A DNA stretch of 64,000 nucleotides. Origin: Natronohydrobacter sp. GTDB taxonomy: Bacteria > Pseudomonadota > Alphaproteobacteria > Rhodobacterales > Rhodobacteraceae. The stretch covers positions 1 through 64,000 of the forward strand of contig JAFIEM010000005.1 in the NCBI GenBank assembly GCA_020832555.1. Direction: 5' to 3'. This document shows positions 60,941 to 64,000 of the stretch, piece by piece. The notes under the pieces are model-generated. The model did no database searches. It was not told the origin of the DNA and was given only the letters and a program-made list of their open reading frames with translations. The stretch's first letter is position 1, and every line of letters begins with the position of its first letter. A program made the translations under genes and the position numbers.

Positions 60941-61747
60941 ATGTCCTTGATCAGAATACGCGCGGCGGACACTGCAAAGGCTCTCGCAGAGGTCGAGCGC
61001 AGATTTGGCGAGGACGCGATGATCGTCTCGACAAGCCGCGATAACGGCGAGGTTGAAATAGTCATCACACAATCCGCCGAGCTTGCGCAGGCGCCCCTGT
61101 CCACCGAAATGTCACAACCAGACGCTCACGCGCTGCCCCTGCCGTCGCGCCTTGTGCTGATTGGACCACCGGGTGCAGGCGTCTCCATGCTGGCGGCACG
61201 CCTTGCCGCATATTGGATGCGACACGAACCTTCAGTCAATGTGCAGTTGATCGCGCCGCGCCCCGACCCGCTTGCTCCGGTCTCACCGCTCGTTGCGCAT
61301 GCGCGGTTGCTCGGGCTGAGCATCGAGACGCCAAACTGGACGACCGGGCAACCCGGGCAGATTGCGGATACGAACGGGCATCGGCCTCAGATCGTCGATC
61401 TGTCCGGGCTTGGCCAGGACGGGCCCTTCCATGTGGCGCCCTTGCTGGGCGGGGCTTCCACCGCCTGCTGGCTTGTTCTGCCAACCGGTCTACACAGGCA
61501 GGCGCAGGACACCATTCTTGCGGTCTACCGTCCGCTCTGCAGCGCTCTGGCACTCACGCGCGCGGATTTATGCCCGCTCACTCTGGAAGATCGCGCTCTT
61601 CCATACCGATTTGGCCTGCCGATTGCATTGGTTGCTCAAGGTGTCGGCCTGCTCGACGCCTGTCGAATGCAGAATCCCACGCGGCCCATGTCCGCCCAAT
61701 ACAAACAAAAGGATAACCCGCATGTTGCCGCGCGCCTATCCGGATAA
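60941..61747 (+). CDS. flhF: FlhF-like protein with degenerate GTPase site
   Basis: An SRP-GTPase-related protein (268 aa) in the normal flhF position. The N-domain fits FlhF (MSLIRIRAADTAKALAEVERRFGEDAMIVSTSRDNGEVEIV). The P-loop at residues 75-82 reads GPPGAGVS instead of GPTGVGKT, so the catalytic Lys is replaced by Val; the G3 DTAGR motif is IVDLSGLGQ and the TKLD motif is TRADL. It is shorter than typical FlhF (over 350 aa). GTP binding is probably lost. In polar flagellates FlhF places the flagellum with FlhG, but no flhG is present in this locus. Its 3' end overlaps fliA. Confidence 0.82.
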   Translation: MSLIRIRAADTAKALAEVERRFGEDAMIVSTSRDNGEVEIVITQSAELAQAPLSTEMSQPDAHALPLPSRLVLIGPPGAGVSMLAARLAAYWMRHEPSVNVQLIAPRPDPLAPVSPLVAHARLLGLSIETPNWTTGQPGQIADTNGHRPQIVDLSGLGQDGPFHVAPLLGGASTACWLVLPTGLHRQAQDTILAVYRPLCSALALTRADLCPLTLEDRALPYRFGLPIALVAQGVGLLDACRMQNPTRPMSAQYKQKDNPHVAARLSG

Positions 61748-62441
61748 GGCCCTTTCACCCGAGAAGCTGGTGACAACGCATTATGATCTTGCCCGCAAGA
61801 TTGCATGGCATGTGCATGGTCGGGTCGGACGGCGGGTCGAGATCGACGATCTGTTGCAGGTTGCCTATCTCGGGCTACTTGACGCAGCGCAGCGCTACGA
61901 GCCCAAACCCGATACGCCGTTTTCTGCCTATGCCAGTATCCGCATCCGGGGGGCAGTTACCGACTACCTGCGTGGTCTGGCGGGCATGACGCGCAGTGCG
62001 CTCAAGATGCAGGCGCGTTTGCGACAGGCAGAGCAACGTCTCACTCAGAGCCTGATGCGCCAGCCCAATGATACCGAACTCGCGGCAGCGCTGAAAATCA
62101 CCGACCTTGAGCTTGGGCGGTGGCGCTCGGAGATAGACAATGCTTCCGTCACTTCAATCGAAGATATCTACAGCGATCATTCCATCCTGTTTCGCGATTC
62201 TGCTCCCGATGTCGAAGAGCGACTGACGCGCGCGACACACAAGCGCTTGCTGGCTGACGCGATCGGAAATCTGCCAGAGCGCGAGGCGATGGTCCTGCAA
62301 CTCTATTATGTCGAGGAGTTGAACGTCTACGAGGTCGCGGAAATTCTTGGGGTCACGACCGGTCGCGTATCCCAGATCAAGAAAGCCGCCATGCAAAGGT
62401 TGAGCACCCTCATCAACCTCGCCACCACGGAAAACTCTTGA
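61722..62441 (+). CDS. fliA: Flagellar sigma28 factor FliA
   Basis: Sigma factor (239 aa) for late genes. Region 2 (HYDLARKIAWHVHGRVGRRVEIDDLLQVAYLGLLDAAQRYEP... FSAYASIRIRGAVTDYLRG), region 3 (ALKMQARLRQAEQRL) and region 4 (LPEREAMVLQLYYVEELNVYEVAEILGVTTGRVSQIKKAAMQRL) are all clear. The ATG at 61722 follows AAAGGA and lies inside the end of flhF. Targets here are the promoters at fliC and 51.9 kb; it is antagonised by FlgM. Confidence 0.95.
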   Translation: MLPRAYPDKALSPEKLVTTHYDLARKIAWHVHGRVGRRVEIDDLLQVAYLGLLDAAQRYEPKPDTPFSAYASIRIRGAVTDYLRGLAGMTRSALKMQARLRQAEQRLTQSLMRQPNDTELAAALKITDLELGRWRSEIDNASVTSIEDIYSDHSILFRDSAPDVEERLTRATHKRLLADAIGNLPEREAMVLQLYYVEELNVYEVAEILGVTTGRVSQIKKAAMQRLSTLINLATTENS

Positions 62442-62498
62442 GCAAAGACCCGCGCAGCCTGTCAGGCAGCGCAGGTCATAAGGGTTGCGGCGATGGGA

Positions 62499-63731
62499 TT
62501 ACTCGGCAGCCATCTCGGAATACGGCGATACCTGGACAGCATGCGCCATGCGTTGCGCCCAGTCAGCAGCCGCTTTTTCAACGGCGATGGTCCTTGATCG
62601 CCCAAGGTGCAGGGCAACAACGCGGGCACGATCTTGCGGCGGCAAATCCGGGTCAACATCGATGCGGCTCCACTCCGCGTGCTCAAGCTTCAGCTCCCAT
62701 CCCGTTTCAACCCGGCGCAACCAGAATACCTGGCCGAGAAGCTCGAAGGCTTCGGCGATTTCGTCGGTGGGCAGGTCGCGCCGTCGGATCAGATGCATCT
62801 TCACAAACTCATATGGAACATCGATGTCAGCCTGAATGATCTCGGCGGCTACTTTCGTCCAGCCATCAGCGTTTGAATGCGACAAGGCAGACCAAGCGTT
62901 GTCGCTGACACAACTATAGTGAAGGATGTCGGTCATCGGGTGTGCCGCAATGAGATAGTCGCGCTCCATGATCCGCAATCTGGCATGGGGGCGCATTTCT
63001 GCCCCGACCGCCAAATCATCACCTTCGGTGCTCTCTTGGAGTGTCGTGCTGCACAAGATGTCAGTATCAGGCAAACTGCGCAGACCAGAACGCAGGATGA
63101 TCTCGCGACCGGTCGCCGTCAACGAGACGTCCATCGGTGGCGCCAGCATGTCATGGCCATCAACAAGGCCGGAAATCTGCAAAGCGATTACCTGGCTTCG
63201 GGTGGGTGGCCTGCCGGAAATCAGACGAAGAAAGCCAGTGAGCGTAGGCGTATTCACACCGGCGTCCAATTCGGCCAGCTCTTCCATCAGCGCCAGCATG
63301 CCAGAAGCAAGGATGCCCGGCCCTTCGCGCATCGCGAACAGCTGCTGGCTCAGAGTTCCGGCGAGCTGATCGAGACAGCGCTTGCGGTTCTTCGAGGGCC
63401 AGCTTCTGGGAGCGCCGGTAATGACGAGCCTTGCTCTGCTTTGCGAACCCTCGGCGAGCAGGTCGATATGCAGATCCACCAGATCAGAGACGAAAGACGT
63501 TTCCGACATGACCTCGACAGCGCTGAAATCACCCAGAGCAACACGCGAGTCTTCTGCCATCGGGGCGATCAGCGTGTGACGTTGCACATTCTGTACGACC
63601 GAAAACACTGCCCAAGGGTCAAGAGAGTCTGATATATGTAGCTGCGCGCTTTGTGCATCGACGGCAAGGCATGCCGTCTCGCACAGGGTCTGAACGCAGT
63701 TTTGCAGGATGGTGAGGATATTGCGGTCCAT
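62499..63731 (-). CDS. Unknown 410-aa cytosolic protein
   Basis: A 410-aa protein starting MDRNILTILQNCVQ, without signal or membrane segment. Residues 1-150 could be a GAF-like sensory region (LVDLHIDLLAEGSQSRARLVITG), the middle has helical segments and a C-terminal helical domain (VVALHLGRSRTIAVEKAAADWAQRMAHAV). I do not recognise the family. The ATG at 63731 is used since no ribosome site supports a longer form. Convergent with fliA (57 bp). No sigma54 or sigma28 promoter is clear upstream. Its link to motility is positional only. Confidence 0.7.
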   Translation of the reverse strand: MDRNILTILQNCVQTLCETACLAVDAQSAQLHISDSLDPWAVFSVVQNVQRHTLIAPMAEDSRVALGDFSAVEVMSETSFVSDLVDLHIDLLAEGSQSRARLVITGAPRSWPSKNRKRCLDQLAGTLSQQLFAMREGPGILASGMLALMEELAELDAGVNTPTLTGFLRLISGRPPTRSQVIALQISGLVDGHDMLAPPMDVSLTATGREIILRSGLRSLPDTDILCSTTLQESTEGDDLAVGAEMRPHARLRIMERDYLIAAHPMTDILHYSCVSDNAWSALSHSNADGWTKVAAEIIQADIDVPYEFVKMHLIRRRDLPTDEIAEAFELLGQVFWLRRVETGWELKLEHAEWSRIDVDPDLPPQDRARVVALHLGRSRTIAVEKAAADWAQRMAHAVQVSPYSEMAAE

Positions 63732-63854
63732 GCTCCAGGCTCCGGAATCGTCAATGGGGTTGACCCGGCGGTATCCGTTTTCACCAGCACCTCGTTGCGA
63801 GTTCAGCAACACTTTCCGATGCGACGCCCCCGGCCAACGAAGTTTTCACGTTGT

Positions 63855-63907
63855 CATGTCGCGCGATAGCGAGGCAACGCGACATGAGTATGGTGGCATG
63901 ACACCAT
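63855..63907. repeat. Two adjacent palindromes upstream of a sigma54 promoter
   Basis: CATGTCGCG (63855-63863) pairs with CGCGACATG (63878-63886) across 14 bp, and ATGGTG (63890-63895) with CACCAT (63902-63907) across 6 bp. Both lie 35-90 bp before the -24 of the promoter at 63942, where enhancer sites for FleQ-type activators could be. CGACATGAG here recurs at 28735-28743 upstream of the fleT promoter. Confidence 0.45.
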
Positions 63908-63941
63908 CGGGATGGGTCCAGTCCGAAGGTATGGGCGTCCT

Positions 63942-63955
63942 GGCACGCTCCATGC
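63942..63955 (+). promoter_or_regulatory. Sigma54 promoter at the right edge
   Basis: TGGCACGCTCCATGCA with GG at 63942-63943 and GC at 63954-63955. It points to a gene that begins at or just after the window edge. Confidence 0.82.
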
Positions 63956-63967
63956 AGTTGTTCTCGC

Positions 63968-64000
63968 ATGAGACATCTCTTTCTTGCTTTTCTGTTATGG
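63968..64000 (+). CDS. Start of a secreted or membrane protein (cut by window end)
   Basis: An ATG at 63968 opens MRHLFLAFLLW, which looks like the beginning of a signal peptide. The predicted transcription start from the sigma54 promoter is almost at this ATG, so the message would be nearly leaderless or the true start may be downstream. Too short to name; a secreted flagellar protein such as a lytic transglycosylase is only a possibility. Confidence 0.3.
   Translation, partial: MRHLFLAFLLW

Overview
The window is an almost complete flagellar and chemotaxis island from an alphaproteobacterium of the Rhodobacteraceae (Rhodobacter/Cereibacter-like). Three features support this: the gene order matches the Rhodobacter sphaeroides fla1 locus; the chemotaxis operon has the cheA4-cheR3-cheB2-cheW4-ppfA-tlpT-cheY6-cheA3 order of R. 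sphaeroides cheOp3; and flagellar genes are driven by a dedicated sigma54 (RpoN2-type) with FleQ/FleT activators. The assignment rests on recognised protein families and synteny, not on a database search.

Layout. 1-4.1 kb: minus-strand polyamine-type ABC transporter genes (two permeases, one cut by the window edge, and a binding protein) behind a flavin polyamine/monoamine oxidase. 4.2-4.9 kb: a TorF-type porin with a TetR-like operator. 4.9-5.75 kb: gene-poor. 5.76-7.1 kb: a CtrA-like response regulator divergent from fliS. 7.0-16.6 kb: the flgBCDEFGHIJKL operon (minus strand). 16.7-17.9 kb: an unknown small gene and a LuxR-type response regulator. 17.9-28.5 kb: the cheOp3-type operon with a split kinase (CheA3 carries P1 and P5; CheA4 carries P3-P4-P5). 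28.8-42.2 kb: fleT-fliEFGHIJ, fliKLMNOPQR and flhB. 42.3-44 kb: three uncharacterised genes behind a sigma54 promoter. 44-45.3 kb: rpoN. 45.4-50.6 kb: fliC, motAB, fliD. 50.7-53 kb: fleQ and a two-gene operon behind a sigma28 promoter (a nitrile-hydratase/NHLP-leader-like protein and a Sel1-repeat periplasmic protein). 53-55.3 kb: a hybrid histidine kinase. 55.5-58.6 kb: flgP-flgT-flgA-flgM plus a membrane-anchored small protein. 58.8-62.4 kb: flhA-flhF-fliA. 62.5-64 kb: an orphan 410-residue protein and the start of a further sigma54-driven gene.

Regulation can be read directly. Nine intergenic GG-N10-GC sigma54 promoters were found (consensus-like TGGCAY-N5-TTGCA), plus one inside fliK. They precede flgB, the 16.7 kb gene, cheA4, fleT, fliK, the 42.3 kb operon, motA, flgP, flhA and the gene at the right edge. 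TAAA-N14/15-GCCG sigma28 promoters precede fliC and the 52 kb operon. The inferred hierarchy is FleQ/FleT with RpoN for the basal body, hook, export, stator and fliA, then FliA (held by FlgM) for filament and late genes.

Most noteworthy: two oppositely oriented sigma54 promoters that share one -12 GC dinucleotide in front of flgB; a FlhF with a ruined P-loop and no FlhG; the sigma28 operon with the NHLP-like protein; a repeated AAAGTATGTAT motif upstream of the CtrA-like regulator, fliS and the cheA4 leader gene; and degenerate kinase and Hpt-like remnants inside CheA3.
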